DNA of 64,000 nucleotides from Nocardia miyunensis NBRC 108239 (GCF_001613065.1 NZ_BDBQ01000021.1:1-64000); one strand, 5' to 3'. Shown: positions 27,752 to 37,299, counted from the first letter of the stretch. Made by a program: numbers and translations. The notes: generated from the letters alone by a model not told the origin.

Positions 27752-28752
27752 GCGGTCACCGCCCACCGGGTGTCGACGGACTCGTTCCACTGCAACCGGT
27801 CGACACTGTCGAGGACGCGGTCGACGCTCGGCAGGTGGACGCGTTCGAGCTTCGGCGCCGGGTAGGGGATGTCGAATCCGCTGACCCGCAACACCGGTGC
27901 GTGCAGGTGATGGAAGCACCGCTCCTGGACACGAGCGGCGATCTCGGCGCCGACTCCGGCGAAACCCTGCGCCTCCTGAATGACTATGCACCGACCGGTC
28001 TTTCGGACCGATGCCATGACCGTGTCGTCGTCGAAGGGCACGATCGAACGGAGGTCGATCACCTCGATGTCGTGCCCCTCCGCCATCGCGGCCTCCGCGG
28101 ACTCGAGCGCGACGGTCACCGACGGTCCGTACGCGACGATGGTCGCGTCCCGGCCGGGACGCCGGACGGCGGCCTGTCCGATCGGCGCTCCGACCGCGAG
28201 ATCGACGTCGGCGCGGGCGAAGTACAGGCGTTTGGGTTCCAGGAAGATCACCGGGTCCGGGTCGTCGATCGCCGCGCGCAGCAGGGTGTAGGCGTCCTCG
28301 ACGGTGGACGGGGCCACGACCTTCAGCCCGGGGGTGTGGGCGTAGTAGCCCTCGCTGGAGTCGCAGTGGTGTTCGACCCCGCCGATGCCGCCCGCGAACG
28401 GGATTCGGATGACCATCGGCACCGACAGCGCACCCTTGGTGCGGTTCCGGATCTTCGCGACGTGGGAGACGATCTGCTCGAACGCCGGGTACGCGAACGC
28501 GTCGAACTGCATTTCGACGACCGGCTTGAACCCGGCCATCGCCATGCCGATGGCGAACCCGATGATGCCGGATTCGGCGAGTGGGGTGTCGAAGCAGCGG
28601 TCGTCGCCGAAGTCGCGGGTGAGTCCGTCGGTGACACGGAAGACGCCGCCGAGGGTGCCGACGTCCTCGCCGAAGACGACGACGTTCTCGTCGGCGGCGA
28701 GCGCGTCGCGCAGTGCGGCGTTCAGGGCTTGGGCCATGGTCAGCACGGGCAT
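27748..28752 (-). CDS. bkdB: Branched-chain 2-oxoacid dehydrogenase E1 beta
   Basis: The 334-residue subunit pairs with E1 alpha to decarboxylate branched-chain 2-oxoacids with thiamine diphosphate. Seen: NVVVFGEDVGTLGGVFRVTD (about residues 23-42), FDTPLAESGIIGFAIGMAMA (about 53-72), and a transketolase C-terminal domain (VIDLRSIVPFDDDTVMASV). The ATG at 28752 gives the family length; the frame to 28881 is rejected. It lies 4 bp after the E1 alpha stop and overlaps E2 by ATGA. Confidence 0.93.
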   Translation of the reverse strand: MPVLTMAQALNAALRDALAADENVVVFGEDVGTLGGVFRVTDGLTRDFGDDRCFDTPLAESGIIGFAIGMAMAGFKPVVEMQFDAFAYPAFEQIVSHVAKIRNRTKGALSVPMVIRIPFAGGIGGVEHHCDSSEGYYAHTPGLKVVAPSTVEDAYTLLRAAIDDPDPVIFLEPKRLYFARADVDLAVGAPIGQAAVRRPGRDATIVAYGPSVTVALESAEAAMAEGHDIEVIDLRSIVPFDDDTVMASVRKTGRCIVIQEAQGFAGVGAEIAARVQERCFHHLHAPVLRVSGFDIPYPAPKLERVHLPSVDRVLDSVDRLQWNESVDTRWAVTA

Positions 28753-28756
28753 GGTG

Positions 28757-29887
28757 TCAGTTCTCCTCGGATTCGGCGGCCAGTTCGGATTCCACCTGCG
28801 CGTGCTGCTCCCGAAGTTGCGGGGTCTGCTCGGCGAAGACGTACCGGAAAAGGTCCATCGGGTCGGCGGCGCGGTCGACATTCATGCCGGCGCGCAGGGC
28901 CGATGCGGCTGCTTCGGCGTCCGCGGTGACGGCGGCTGCGGATGCGTCGTCGAGCAAACCCTCGCCCCGCAGGTACTTCTCCAGCCGGGCAAGAGGGTCG
29001 CGCCCGAGCCACTGCTCGACCTCGGCGGAATCGCGGTAGCGGGTGGCGTCGTCGGCATTGGTGTGGGCGTCGATCCGGTATGTATGGGCTTCGACGATGA
29101 CCGGACCGTTGCCCGCACGGACGAACCGGACGGCTTCGTCCATCACGGCGAGCATGGCGACCGGGTCGTTGCCGTCGACCTGCTCGCTACCGACTCCATA
29201 GCCGACTCCCTTGTGCGCCAGCGTGGGCGCGGCGCTCTGCCGGGTCAGGGGAACGCTGATCGCGAATCCGTTGTTCTGCACCAGAAATACGACCGGGGCC
29301 TTGAACACGGCAGCGAAGTTGAGGGCCTCGTGGAAGTCACCCTCACTGGTCGCGCCGTCGCCGCAGAACGCGAGCGCGACGGTGTCGTGGCCCTTGCGGT
29401 GTTCGCCGTGAGCCACACCCGTCGCATGCAGCAACTGAGTCGCCAGCGGGGTGCATTGGGGTGCGCTGCGATGCCGGGCCGGGTCGTAACCGCAATGCCA
29501 GTCGCCGGCGAGCATGCTGAGGATCTCCACCGGGTCGATTCCACGCGCAGCCAGCGCCACCGAGTCGCGGTACGTCGGGAACATCCAGTCGGTGGGCTGC
29601 AGGCTCATCGCCGCCGCGATCTGGCATGCCTCCTGGCCCCGCGAGGAGGGGTACACCGCCAGCCTGCCCTGTTTGGTCAACGCCGTCGCCTGCTGATCGA
29701 AACGTCTGCCCAGCACCATGTTCCGGTGCATCTGCACCAGGCGTTCGTCGCTCGGCCTGGGATACCGTGCCTCGCTTCCGGTGAGCTCGCCGGCCGCGTC
29801 GAGGTACTGCACCGCGCGCTCGGCGGGCAGGAACTTCCGGTACTGCAGCGTGCCAAGGGGCTCCACCAACGTCACGTCCACCTCCAA
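28757..29887 (-). CDS. bkdA: Branched-chain 2-oxoacid dehydrogenase E1 alpha
   Basis: The 376-residue subunit carries the thiamine diphosphate motif FCGDGATSEGDFHEALNFAA (about residues 172-191) ending in VQNN, plus GRRFDQQATALTKQGRLAVY and the phosphorylation-loop-like YRIDAHTNADDATRYRD. It is the first gene of the five-gene operon. The 142 bp upstream of it is shared with a divergent Lrp/AsnC regulator. Confidence 0.93.
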   Translation of the reverse strand: MEVDVTLVEPLGTLQYRKFLPAERAVQYLDAAGELTGSEARYPRPSDERLVQMHRNMVLGRRFDQQATALTKQGRLAVYPSSRGQEACQIAAAMSLQPTDWMFPTYRDSVALAARGIDPVEILSMLAGDWHCGYDPARHRSAPQCTPLATQLLHATGVAHGEHRKGHDTVALAFCGDGATSEGDFHEALNFAAVFKAPVVFLVQNNGFAISVPLTRQSAAPTLAHKGVGYGVGSEQVDGNDPVAMLAVMDEAVRFVRAGNGPVIVEAHTYRIDAHTNADDATRYRDSAEVEQWLGRDPLARLEKYLRGEGLLDDASAAAVTADAEAAASALRAGMNVDRAADPMDLFRYVFAEQTPQLREQHAQVESELAAESEEN

Positions 29888-29900
29888 GATGCAATGTGTT

Positions 29901-29997
29901 CGCCAATGCTCGCAATTGGCGGATAAAACAACAACGAATGAAAGAGATTGAAGACGAATGGTCTAATATCGCGGTCGACGTGACAAAACGTCTCACG
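29901..29997. promoter_or_regulatory. Divergent bkd promoter with two inverted repeats
   Basis: CGCCAAT-(7)-ATTGGCG (29901-29907 and 29915-29921) is a perfect dyad 13 bp upstream of E1 alpha. A second repeat, CGTGA-(9)-TCACG, spans 29979-29997, about 33 bp before the regulator's ATG. Either could be a site for the adjacent Lrp/AsnC protein. Confidence 0.55.
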
Positions 29998-30029
29998 ACT
30001 GCGTCAGCGACCACGGCAGGAATGGACAG

Positions 30030-30509
30030 ATGGCCACAGACACATCCGACGCCGCGAACTATGAACTCGACCTGATCGATCGAAGGCTCATCCACGAGCT
30101 CGTCGCCGACAGCCGCCTCTCGATGCGCGCGCTGGCGGATAAGGCGCACATCTCCCGCGCACACGCCTACGTCCGCATCGAACGGCTGCAGAAAGCCGGC
30201 ATCATCGACAGCTACACCACCCGAATCGCGCACGAAAAGGCCGGACTGGGCTCCTCCGCCTTCATCGCCCTATCGATCAGGCAGGACTCCTGGCGCGGGA
30301 TCGCCACCCAGCTCCGGACGCTGCCCTTCGTCGAGCACTATTCCTTGCTGGGCGGCGATTTCGATGTACTGGTACTCGTCCGGGCGCCGGACAACAACGC
30401 CCTGCGTCATGTCGTCCTCGAGCGGTTGCAGAGCCTCGAGGGTGTGCAATCGACCAGGACGTGGTTGATCTTCGAGGAGGCCAGCGGACCCGGGCCGAAA
30501 TGGGTGTGA
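30030..30509 (+). CDS. bkdR: Lrp/AsnC-family regulator of the bkd operon
   Basis: The 159-residue product has an N-terminal helix-turn-helix (LIDRRLIHELVADSRLSMRA then LADKAHISRAHAYVRI) and a C-terminal RAM/AsnC effector domain (VEHYSLLGGDFDVLVLVRAP). Lrp-type BkdR proteins activate branched-chain oxoacid dehydrogenase genes in response to leucine or valine. The role here is inferred from divergent placement next to E1 alpha and from the dyads between them. Confidence 0.87.
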   Translation: MATDTSDAANYELDLIDRRLIHELVADSRLSMRALADKAHISRAHAYVRIERLQKAGIIDSYTTRIAHEKAGLGSSAFIALSIRQDSWRGIATQLRTLPFVEHYSLLGGDFDVLVLVRAPDNNALRHVVLERLQSLEGVQSTRTWLIFEEASGPGPKWV

Positions 30510-30789
30510 CGATCCGGCCGTAGCGCTCACTCCGAGCGTTCGACCCCCTGTGGTGATTGCGCGTCTCATGAGCAACGGGGAATGACAGCGGTGAGATCTC
30601 CGCCGAATTCGTAGGCCGAATGATAGGCGAGCGCGTTTGCAGGACCTGCTGCTGCGGCGACGCGAGGGGAGTCCAGGGCCTCTGCGGGAGCGAAAACCGT
30701 CCCGTGTGCGTGCATGCTGGCCCAGGCCGGTACTCGGCTGAGCCCACGCATGCAACATGCCCTCTACCGGCGCATCGACATAAAGCCCT
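30510..30789. other. Gene-poor stretch after bkdR
   Basis: One minus-strand frame (30566-30751, 61 codons) reads GPANALAYHSAYEFGGDLTA and looks protein-like, but no family is recognised. It may be a gene remnant like the ones that follow. Confidence 0.35.
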
Positions 30790-30882
30790 TCATTGCGCCT
30801 CGCCGTAGCAGTGTTGTTGGGCGGCGAGGTCGGCCACCGATAGGTTCACGTGATGAAAGCGCGCGAAATAGGAGTCGTTCAT
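30790..30882 (-). pseudogene. VOC/glyoxalase-family N-terminal remnant
   Basis: From an ATG at 30882 the frame reads 30 residues, including FHHVNLSVADLAAQQHCYGE, the standard first strand and metal-ligand region of vicinal-oxygen-chelate proteins, then stops. The remaining ~100 residues expected for the family are absent. Confidence 0.6.
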
Positions 30883-30983
30883 GACCGTGATGCAAGCAAC
30901 GGACTGGCAACGATCGTCGCCAATGGAATGATACGCGATCGGCCTACCGACTCCGTCGTATCTGGCACCATCCACAGCTTGAT

Positions 30984-31217
30984 CTACGGGTTGTCCGGAT
31001 GCGCGTAGTCACCGTGGCTGGGCGGCGGTGCGTGTCCGAGGGCTGTGGTGGTGGCGGGGTTGAACTCGGTGACGGGTTCGACGAAGTCGGGGTAGGGCTC
31101 GTCGTCGGGGTTTTTCATGCCGACGCCGCGTGCTGGGTTTTCCAGGTAGCCGCATGTGCGGGTTGTGGCGGCGGTTGGCGCCGTCCAGTGCCACGTCTGG
31201 CTGTTGTTGGCGCGCAT
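30984..31217 (-). pseudogene. Possible HNH/DUF222-type C-terminal remnant
   Basis: The 77-codon frame contains TWHWTAPTAATTRTCGYLEN, which recalls the TWTWTTPTGRTY tail of DUF222/HNH endonucleases common in actinobacteria. The catalytic HNH part is missing and the similarity is weak. Confidence 0.3.
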
Positions 31218-31309
31218 ACCATTCCGGGATTTCGCAGATGACTTTGGCCGGTATGTGCTGCTGGCGATTTTCGCGGTCCCATCCTTATGGAGCCTTCAAG
31301 GGCACTATA

Positions 31310-31480
31310 GGTGATCTTGCTTGACCTGCGGTTTCTTGATCGGCCAACTTGCGGCCCGAGCACACGTACACACGCTTACCTGCGGAAACGACTGTCGCAG
31401 GTTTGTGCCCTCGGCGGGGCACAATATGGATGGGAACAGGACCGACCAGCATCTTCTTGTTGGTTGGCTGGTCATCGAAG
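31310..31480. repeat. tRNA-Arg-type attachment-site scar, copy 2
   Basis: This is a diverged copy of the block at 6301-6520: GACCTGCGGTTTC, then ACCTGCGG...TCGCAGGT, then GTGCCCTCGGCGGGGCAC and the ATGGATGGGA tail. It sits between the relics above and the MDR gene. Confidence 0.5.
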
Positions 31481-31643
31481 CCTATTTCGCCCTGAGCAGC
31501 GGCAGGCGCTAGGAGGTCGGCAGCGCGACCTCCTAGTAGAGATCGGCCGTTCTCCACGGTGGCCCTCGCTTCAGGCGACAAGGTGGGAGCCAGCGGCTCG
31601 AGCGGGTTTTCACATCTTCAAAACAATTGAGGCAGCGTCGATT

Positions 31644-32648
31644 TCACAGCTGAATGCAGATCTTGCCCATGTGCTGCCCGCCCTCCTGATGCCGGAATGC
31701 GGCGGCGAGACCGTCGAGCGGATACAGCGAATCGATCACCGGCCGCAACCCGATGGTCTCGATCGCCCTGATCATGTCGTGCTGATCGGTACGGCTGCCG
31801 ACGGCGAGCCCTTTGATGGTCACCTGTTTGGTCAGCGCGGCCCCCACATTCATATCGCCGGAGACACCCGACAACACACCGATCAACGCGATCCGGGCAT
31901 TCATCCCGCAGGCGTCGATGGACTGGGCGAGGGTTCCCGACCCACCGACCTCGATGACCAGATCGACACCGCGACCGTCCGTGAGTTGTCTTGCCGCGCG
32001 GCCCCATTCGGGCACGTCCCGGTAGTTGATGATGTGGTCGGCGCCGAGCTTCCGGAGTCGTTCGAGCTTCTCGTCCGACGACGAGGTCGCGATGACCGTC
32101 GCGCCGGCCGCCTTCGCGAATTGCAGGGCGAACAGTGAGACACCGCCGGTCCCTTGGGTCAGGACGACATCGCCGGGCTTCACCATGCCGTCCACGACGA
32201 CGCCCCGCCAAGCGGTCAGACCTGCGCACGGCAGGGTTGCCGCCTCGGTGAGATCGAGACCCGCAGGGGATCTGGTCAGCCAGGTCTCGGGAACCGAAAT
32301 CAGTTCGCGCGCATAGCCGTCGACGGTGTCGCCGGGGATCGCGGACGTCGATTCCCGCCGGGCGGGGCCGGTCGACCATTTGGGGTAGAAGGTACTGATC
32401 ACCGTGTCGCCTTCGGCGACCGTGTCGACGTCGGGACCGACGGCGACGACTTCCCCCGCGGCGTCGGACAACACCACCAGTCCGTCGGCGACGGGGAGCC
32501 ACCCCTTCGCGACGACATAGTCGTGATAGTTGAGCGAGCACGCCCGCACCCGCACCAGCACTTCGCCGGGTCCCGGTACGGGCTCGGCGCGGTCGGACAG
32601 GACCAAGTTGTCGAGGTCGCCGGGCCGGCGGATGGTCATCGCTCTCAT
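31644..32648 (-). CDS. NAD(P)-dependent alcohol dehydrogenase / quinone oxidoreductase (MDR superfamily)
   Basis: The 334-residue product has the MDR GroES-like N-terminal domain (GEVLVRVRACSLNYHDYVVA) and a Rossmann domain with TQGTGGVSLFALQFAKAAGA (about residue 165). The Cys/His/Glu zinc ligands of classical alcohol dehydrogenases are absent, which points to the zinc-free quinone-reductase-like branch. The start ATG at 32648 is well placed. It follows a broken fadD in the same orientation and may be read from the promoter of the FadD/NTF2 pair. Confidence 0.82.
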   Translation of the reverse strand: MRAMTIRRPGDLDNLVLSDRAEPVPGPGEVLVRVRACSLNYHDYVVAKGWLPVADGLVVLSDAAGEVVAVGPDVDTVAEGDTVISTFYPKWSTGPARRESTSAIPGDTVDGYARELISVPETWLTRSPAGLDLTEAATLPCAGLTAWRGVVVDGMVKPGDVVLTQGTGGVSLFALQFAKAAGATVIATSSSDEKLERLRKLGADHIINYRDVPEWGRAARQLTDGRGVDLVIEVGGSGTLAQSIDACGMNARIALIGVLSGVSGDMNVGAALTKQVTIKGLAVGSRTDQHDMIRAIETIGLRPVIDSLYPLDGLAAAFRHQEGGQHMGKICIQL

Positions 32649-32711
32649 TTCTCGCCTCCATAGGTAGCGCTGTTTGCCATAGGGCTCGGCTCGCGGATTA
32701 TCGATCCGGTT

Positions 32712-33216
32712 TCACCGGCCGCCGACGCGGTGGTCGGGTTCGCGGTCATAGGTCTTGGTCCGGGTGTAGTCGGGTTGGCTGCCGGGGGTGCGGGTGAGTC
32801 CGCCGGCGAGCCAGGTCAGGCGGGGGGACTTTATGTCCGGTGAGGTGCTCGCGAACATGCTGTTCGAGGTGTTCGAAATCCAAGGTGCACGGTTCGGCCG
32901 GAACGACAACGGCCGCGACCTGGGAGCCCCAGCGCTCGTGCGGGACACTGATGACGATGGCGTCGTGTACACCGCGGCCGGGCTCGGCATTGCGCTCGGC
33001 CACTCCGATCCCGCCGAAACCGGTTTCGGAGGAACCCACGGAATCGGTGATGAAGCGATCCGGGAACAGTTCCAGCAGTTCGTTTCTCACCGACTGCGAC
33101 AGCAATGCCGCGCCGGAGCCAATCGACGCCAAGGACGACACGTTCGTGGGTGCGGCACGGTAAGCGTCGATCAGCGGCCTAGAGGTATCGCTGCCGTCCG
33201 TACTGCGTGAACTCAT
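32712..33216 (-). pseudogene. Truncated and frameshifted acyl-CoA synthetase (fadD) remnant
   Basis: The minus strand reads an FadD middle part (SIGSGAALLSQSVRNELLEL, then SVGSSETGFGGIGV). An internal deletion joins this to the C-terminal domain (VHDAIVISVPHERWGSQVAA, then EQHVREHLTGHKVP). A frameshift near 32820 follows, and a second frame resumes LAGGLTRTPGSQPDYTRTKT, the lid region around the catalytic Lys, where Ser-Gln replaces the usual Gly-Lys. The N-terminal ~300 residues are missing. Its 5' end overlaps the intact fadD upstream. Confidence 0.85.
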
Positions 33217-34870
33217 CGTTCAACGCGCGCTTGGCATCTTCGGTCATGATTCGGAAGTCCGGCACGCTGTCTTCCACTCGCCGACGACCCACCCAGTGGT
33301 ACACCAGTTCCTGCGTGTGCCATTTGTCCGCTTGAAGCTCCCGCTTGAGCACCTTGTTGGAACCGGTGACCGGCAGCGAGTCCGAGATCCGCAGGAATCG
33401 CGGAGTGCCCTTGCTGCCGAGATCGTCCTGGTTGTTCAGGTATTTCGCGAACTTGTCGATGTCGAACAGGACCGGATCGGCAACCTCGATGGCCGCCATC
33501 ACCTGATCACCCGAACGAGGGTCCGGCACCGCGTACACGCTCGCGGCGATCACGTCGGGGTGACGCCGCAGCACGCGCTCGATCGACAGCGCCGAAATGT
33601 TCTCGCCGTCCACCCGGATCCAGTCACCGCGGCGCCCGGCGAAGTAGATGAAACCTGCCTCGTCGAGGTAGCCCAGGTCGCCGGTCCAGTACCAGCCGTT
33701 GCGGATGCGGTCGGCGTCGGCCGCATCGTTCTTGTAGTAGCCCTCGAACCTCTTGGTGCCGAGCTTGTCCACGATCTCACCGACGGCGTCGTCCGGGTTG
33801 AGGAGTCGGCCGAGCTTATCCAAAACCGCTGGGACGCAATCGATCATGGTTTCGGAGTTGACGATCGCCACACCAGGGTGGGCCGGGCGGCCGAGCGCAC
33901 CCTCGGGCTGGTCGGGATCCGGCACGACTGCGCCGCCGCCCTCGCTGGAGCCGTAGCCCTCGTACAGATCGGCGCCGAACCGGCGTTTGAAGTAGGCCTG
34001 ATCCTCCGGCGAGGCCTCGGTGCCGAAGCCGCGGTCGAGCTGGTTGTCGGAGTCGTCCGGCTGTTCCGGGGTGGCCAACAGGTAGCCGAGCGCCTTGCCC
34101 ACGTAGGTGAAGAACGTCGCGCCGAAGTACCGCACGTCGGGCAGGAATCCGGACGCCGAGAAGCTCGGCGTCAGGCAGACCGTCGCGCCGACGGCCAGCG
34201 CCGGTGCCCACAGCGCCATGATGGCGTTGCCGTGGAACAGCGGCATGCAGCAGTAGTCGACGTCCTCGCGGACATGGCCGAACTTCTCGACCGCCGAGTA
34301 GGCCATCCAGGCCAGCCGACCCTGGCTGCACTTGACTGCCTTCGACGCACCGGTGGTGCCCGAGGTGAACAGCAGCAGGAGGAGCGACTCGGGGTCGACG
34401 CCGTCCGCCGCCACGGGCTCGCCCCGGTGCGGCGCCAGCGCGTCGACGTAGGCCGGGTCGTCGACTACCAGGAAACGGTCGGGCGTCAGGCCGAGGTTCA
34501 GACCCGAAAGCCGTTCCCGCCCAGCTGAATCCGTGACGATCAGCTGGCAGTCCGCGTGCCGGACCTCGCCGGCCAGCTCCTCGTTGCCACGGGTCGGGTT
34601 GATGCCGACGATCGCCGCCCCCGACAAGGCTGCGGCACCCAGCCAGAATACGAAATCGGGCACGTTGTCCAGCAGCACGCCGATATGGAATGGACCTTCG
34701 ATCGGGCACGAGTCGCGCAGCTCGATCGCGTATGCGCCGCGGGCAGCGGACTCTCGGACCACCTCGTCCCAGGTCCAGTCCCGATCCCGGGTGCGCAGCC
34801 CCAACCGCTCGTCACCGAGGCGATCGAGCAGCAGGGACGCGATGTCTTCTCGTTGAGCGGTTTCGGTCAT
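33179..34870 (-). CDS. Long-chain acyl-CoA synthetase (FadD)
   Basis: The 563-residue AMP-forming ligase activates a carboxylic acid to an acyl-CoA. Seen: P-loop LLFTSGTTGASKAVKCSQG (about residues 167-185), the YEGYGSSEGGG motif (about 303), WYWTGDLGYLDEAGFIYFAG (about 395), and the C-terminal lid with LPVTGSNKVLKRELQ carrying the catalytic Lys. It resembles the mycobacterial FadD1/FadD17-like group, but the substrate is unknown. The ATG overlaps the stop of the NTF2-like gene by one base. Confidence 0.87.
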   Translation of the reverse strand: MTETAQREDIASLLLDRLGDERLGLRTRDRDWTWDEVVRESAARGAYAIELRDSCPIEGPFHIGVLLDNVPDFVFWLGAAALSGAAIVGINPTRGNEELAGEVRHADCQLIVTDSAGRERLSGLNLGLTPDRFLVVDDPAYVDALAPHRGEPVAADGVDPESLLLLLFTSGTTGASKAVKCSQGRLAWMAYSAVEKFGHVREDVDYCCMPLFHGNAIMALWAPALAVGATVCLTPSFSASGFLPDVRYFGATFFTYVGKALGYLLATPEQPDDSDNQLDRGFGTEASPEDQAYFKRRFGADLYEGYGSSEGGGAVVPDPDQPEGALGRPAHPGVAIVNSETMIDCVPAVLDKLGRLLNPDDAVGEIVDKLGTKRFEGYYKNDAADADRIRNGWYWTGDLGYLDEAGFIYFAGRRGDWIRVDGENISALSIERVLRRHPDVIAASVYAVPDPRSGDQVMAAIEVADPVLFDIDKFAKYLNNQDDLGSKGTPRFLRISDSLPVTGSNKVLKRELQADKWHTQELVYHWVGRRRVEDSVPDFRIMTEDAKRALNDEFTQYGRQRYL

Positions 34871-35424
34871 CAGACGGTCGCGCGGTTCTTCTGATCGATG
34901 TACTTCTGCGGCAGGTCCTCCAGGCTCAGTTTGATGACGCTCGTCGGGCTGGTCGAGTAGGCGTCTTCGGCGATGATCAGGCCGTCGGCATCGATCGGCC
35001 AGTTGATCACCTGGCGGAACACCAGCAGGTAGTCGCCGTTCGGGTCGTCGACCTCGACGCCGATCGCCTGCGCGGCCGCGCCCGGGTAGATCATCTTCAT
35101 CCAGCCTTCGGTCATCACCAGATCGTTGTCGACGGCCAGGCGATCGATCTCGAAGACGAGGTGATTGGCGTTGCTGGCCGCGAACGCCTCGTAGTAGGCC
35201 CGCACACCCTCGGTGGTCTTGGGACCATTGTCCGCATTGCCGTACCAGAAGTGGTATTCCGGGTGCGGGGCCAGGGTGGCCATCAGGCGATCCACGTCCG
35301 GCACGGCTTCGGCCTTCATGTGCTCGAGGACGATGCTCAGTACCTGGCGGTGGCGCTCATCGGTGGTACGCGACAGGCGTTCTTCCAGGGGCTCCCATGA
35401 TTTGGTGGGGTCGATGATGGGCAT
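34870..35424 (-). CDS. NTF2-like (SnoaL-type) protein
   Basis: The 184-residue product has a cone-shaped NTF2-like fold (VDRLMATLAPHPEYHFWYGN, then GVRAYYEAFAASNANHLVFE). Members are isomerases, dehydratases or binding proteins for hydrophobic or steroid-like ligands; this one cannot be assigned. The ATG at 35424 has GAGGAGT upstream; the longer frame to 35535 is rejected. It is the first gene of the NTF2-fadD unit, and a PucR regulator lies upstream in the same orientation. Confidence 0.82.
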   Translation of the reverse strand: MPIIDPTKSWEPLEERLSRTTDERHRQVLSIVLEHMKAEAVPDVDRLMATLAPHPEYHFWYGNADNGPKTTEGVRAYYEAFAASNANHLVFEIDRLAVDNDLVMTEGWMKMIYPGAAAQAIGVEVDDPNGDYLLVFRQVINWPIDADGLIIAEDAYSTSPTSVIKLSLEDLPQKYIDQKNRATV

Positions 35425-35589
35425 GTGGGTACTCCTCGAATCTGTGACCGAACGTACGTTGTTCAGCGTGGTGTGGCCATCATCACGAACCCGACCAGCC
35501 CCGGTCATCCGATATGCGTCGGCTGATCCGCGCAAATTGTCCGACAGCTGTCGGATCCATCTACACGGTGCTTGTCGTTGCTGGGCCCA

Positions 35590-36636
35590 TCACGGGACCC
35601 GGGGTTCGTCCGCCAGCTCCGCCGACGACAGCGCGATCCGCCGGATTGTCAGGATCAGGGTCGCCGAGAACCGGTCGAGCGGATCGTCCATGTCCCAGCC
35701 CAATTGGGACTCGATGTGTGCCAGCCGCGCGGCGACCGTGCTGTGGTGCACATGCAATTCCTCCGCGGTCCGCCGCAGCGAACCGAACAGGCAGAACGCC
35801 TCCGCCGTCTCCACCTGCAGCCTGCCGGTGGGGGTCGCCGCGATCTCGTTGATCCGCGTCAGCGCGTGATTGCCCCGCGTGCTCTCCGCCGGCAACTCGG
35901 CCAGCAGCTCCAGCGCGCTCAACCTCTCGTAGGCAACGGCGCGCCTGCCGAAGCCGGTCGACGACGCGAACCGCAATGCCCGCAATGCCTGTCCCCAGGA
36001 CGTCGGTGCGGCGAACACTCCACCGGCGGCACCGAGGCCAACCCACGGTCCCCGGTCGGCACCGTCCGGCATCGGGGCCGGGTAGGCGTTGACGATCGTG
36101 TGGTCCAACTCGTCGGACAGCTCGCGCGTGTCGGTTCGGCCCTGGCACAGGAGAGCGGTTGCCGTGCCCAGGTACGCGGTCCGCACCGACACCGCCGACA
36201 GGGCGGAGGTGATGACGCGCAACGCTTCCGGCGACGACGGCGCCGACACCGCGAGGACACGGACCTCTCGGGACTCGTCGAGCCCCAGCAGCCTGATCGC
36301 CCGGGCCCGGTCCTCGGGCCGTTCCCGGCTCGACAGCACCACCTCGACCAGCGCCGGGTCACCGAAGCTGGGCGGTATCCGGGAGTTGATCGCCCCCAGC
36401 GTGTGCCGCACCCGGTCGAGCAGGACACCGTCGAGCGGGTGCGACGAGGTGTCACGCTCGAGCCACACCTCGGGCGCCTGGCCGTTCCAACGGACCCGCA
36501 CCGGGCACCCGGCCACCGCCTGCGCCGCCTCCAGTACCGCGTCGACACCGGCGGCGTCCAAGTCGTCGAAGAACCGGACCAGGCGCAGCACCGACTCCGG
36601 GTCACTGCCCAGCTCGGACAACCGCAACGCGCTCAC
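35590..36636 (-). CDS. PucR/CdaR-type transcriptional regulator
   Basis: The product has 348 residues from a GTG at 36636 (a longer start to 36666 is possible). The C-terminal PucR helix-turn-helix is clear: LFGSLRRTAEELHVHHSTVA then ARLAHIESQLGWDMDD. The middle resembles the GGDEF-like CdaR domain. Such regulators control catabolic genes in response to small metabolites. Its likely targets are the NTF2-fadD-MDR genes just downstream, 165 bp away. Confidence 0.85.
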   Translation of the reverse strand: MSALRLSELGSDPESVLRLVRFFDDLDAAGVDAVLEAAQAVAGCPVRVRWNGQAPEVWLERDTSSHPLDGVLLDRVRHTLGAINSRIPPSFGDPALVEVVLSSRERPEDRARAIRLLGLDESREVRVLAVSAPSSPEALRVITSALSAVSVRTAYLGTATALLCQGRTDTRELSDELDHTIVNAYPAPMPDGADRGPWVGLGAAGGVFAAPTSWGQALRALRFASSTGFGRRAVAYERLSALELLAELPAESTRGNHALTRINEIAATPTGRLQVETAEAFCLFGSLRRTAEELHVHHSTVAARLAHIESQLGWDMDDPLDRFSATLILTIRRIALSSAELADEPRVP

Positions 36637-36704
36637 GCCGCCATTCTGGCAATGAATCGCGGGCAACGGAATCGCGGGTAACGGTCAGAAATTGCAGGAC
36701 GCTG

Positions 36705-37207
36705 AACCGCCAGTCCAACACCTGCACGTGATGCCTTCTCCGGGGAAGCGTTCATCTCGATGAGGGCGATGGCACGTATCGGCTGCAAGGGCAGCGCGCC
36801 AGTGCTCGCCGGAGCCGTCTCGGTCGGAATACAGATCGGATGCCAGATCGACATGTCCTCCGGCATGACGATCGGTACCGCGCTCAACCTCGGGCTCAAC
36901 CTCGGAGCCAACGGCAGCCTGACCATCTCGAACCCACCGGCGGTCACCCTCGGAGGCAACGGTGGCGCGAACGCCTGTGTGGCACCGACCATCTCGGCCA
37001 CTCTGCGGCCCGGCACGATCGCCAGTCGCACCCTCGATACCAAAACCCCTCGCCAGCGCCTACGGCTCTACCCATCTGCGGGAGTTGTATGTGAAAACCG
37101 ATGGGTGCGGGGGTTATGTCAGCATCCGCGCCTTCGCCTCCGTGCAGGTAGCGACCCCGAACGCCAACGACTCCTACAGCATCTTCGGCGACCCCACGTG
37201 GTTGTGA
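36705..37207 (+). pseudogene. MspA-family porin relic, 5'-truncated and frameshifted
   Basis: One frame reads DAFSGEAFISMRAMARIG, then GSAPVLAGAVSVGIQIGCQI, then NLGANGSLTISNPPAVTL and LRPGTIAS, matching the MspA barrel. Near 37045 a frameshift occurs and a second frame continues VKTDGCGGYVSIRAFASVQV and ends SYSIFGDPTWL, the classic MspA C-terminus. The signal peptide and the first part of the mature protein are missing, and an in-frame stop lies just upstream. MspA porins form mycolic-acid outer-membrane pores, which supports a Nocardia-like host. Confidence 0.85.
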
Positions 37208-37299
37208 AACGCAAACCACAGGTCGCTCAGCCAGTTGTCCTGCGCCCAGCGATGGTTGAGTTCGGGCGGTAAATCCGTTGCTGTGGATAGTATTTGGTC

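Noticed and set aside
36633..37043. 136-codon minus-strand frame opposite the MspA relic
   Set aside because: The plus strand shows MspA barrel motifs; the minus frame has none.
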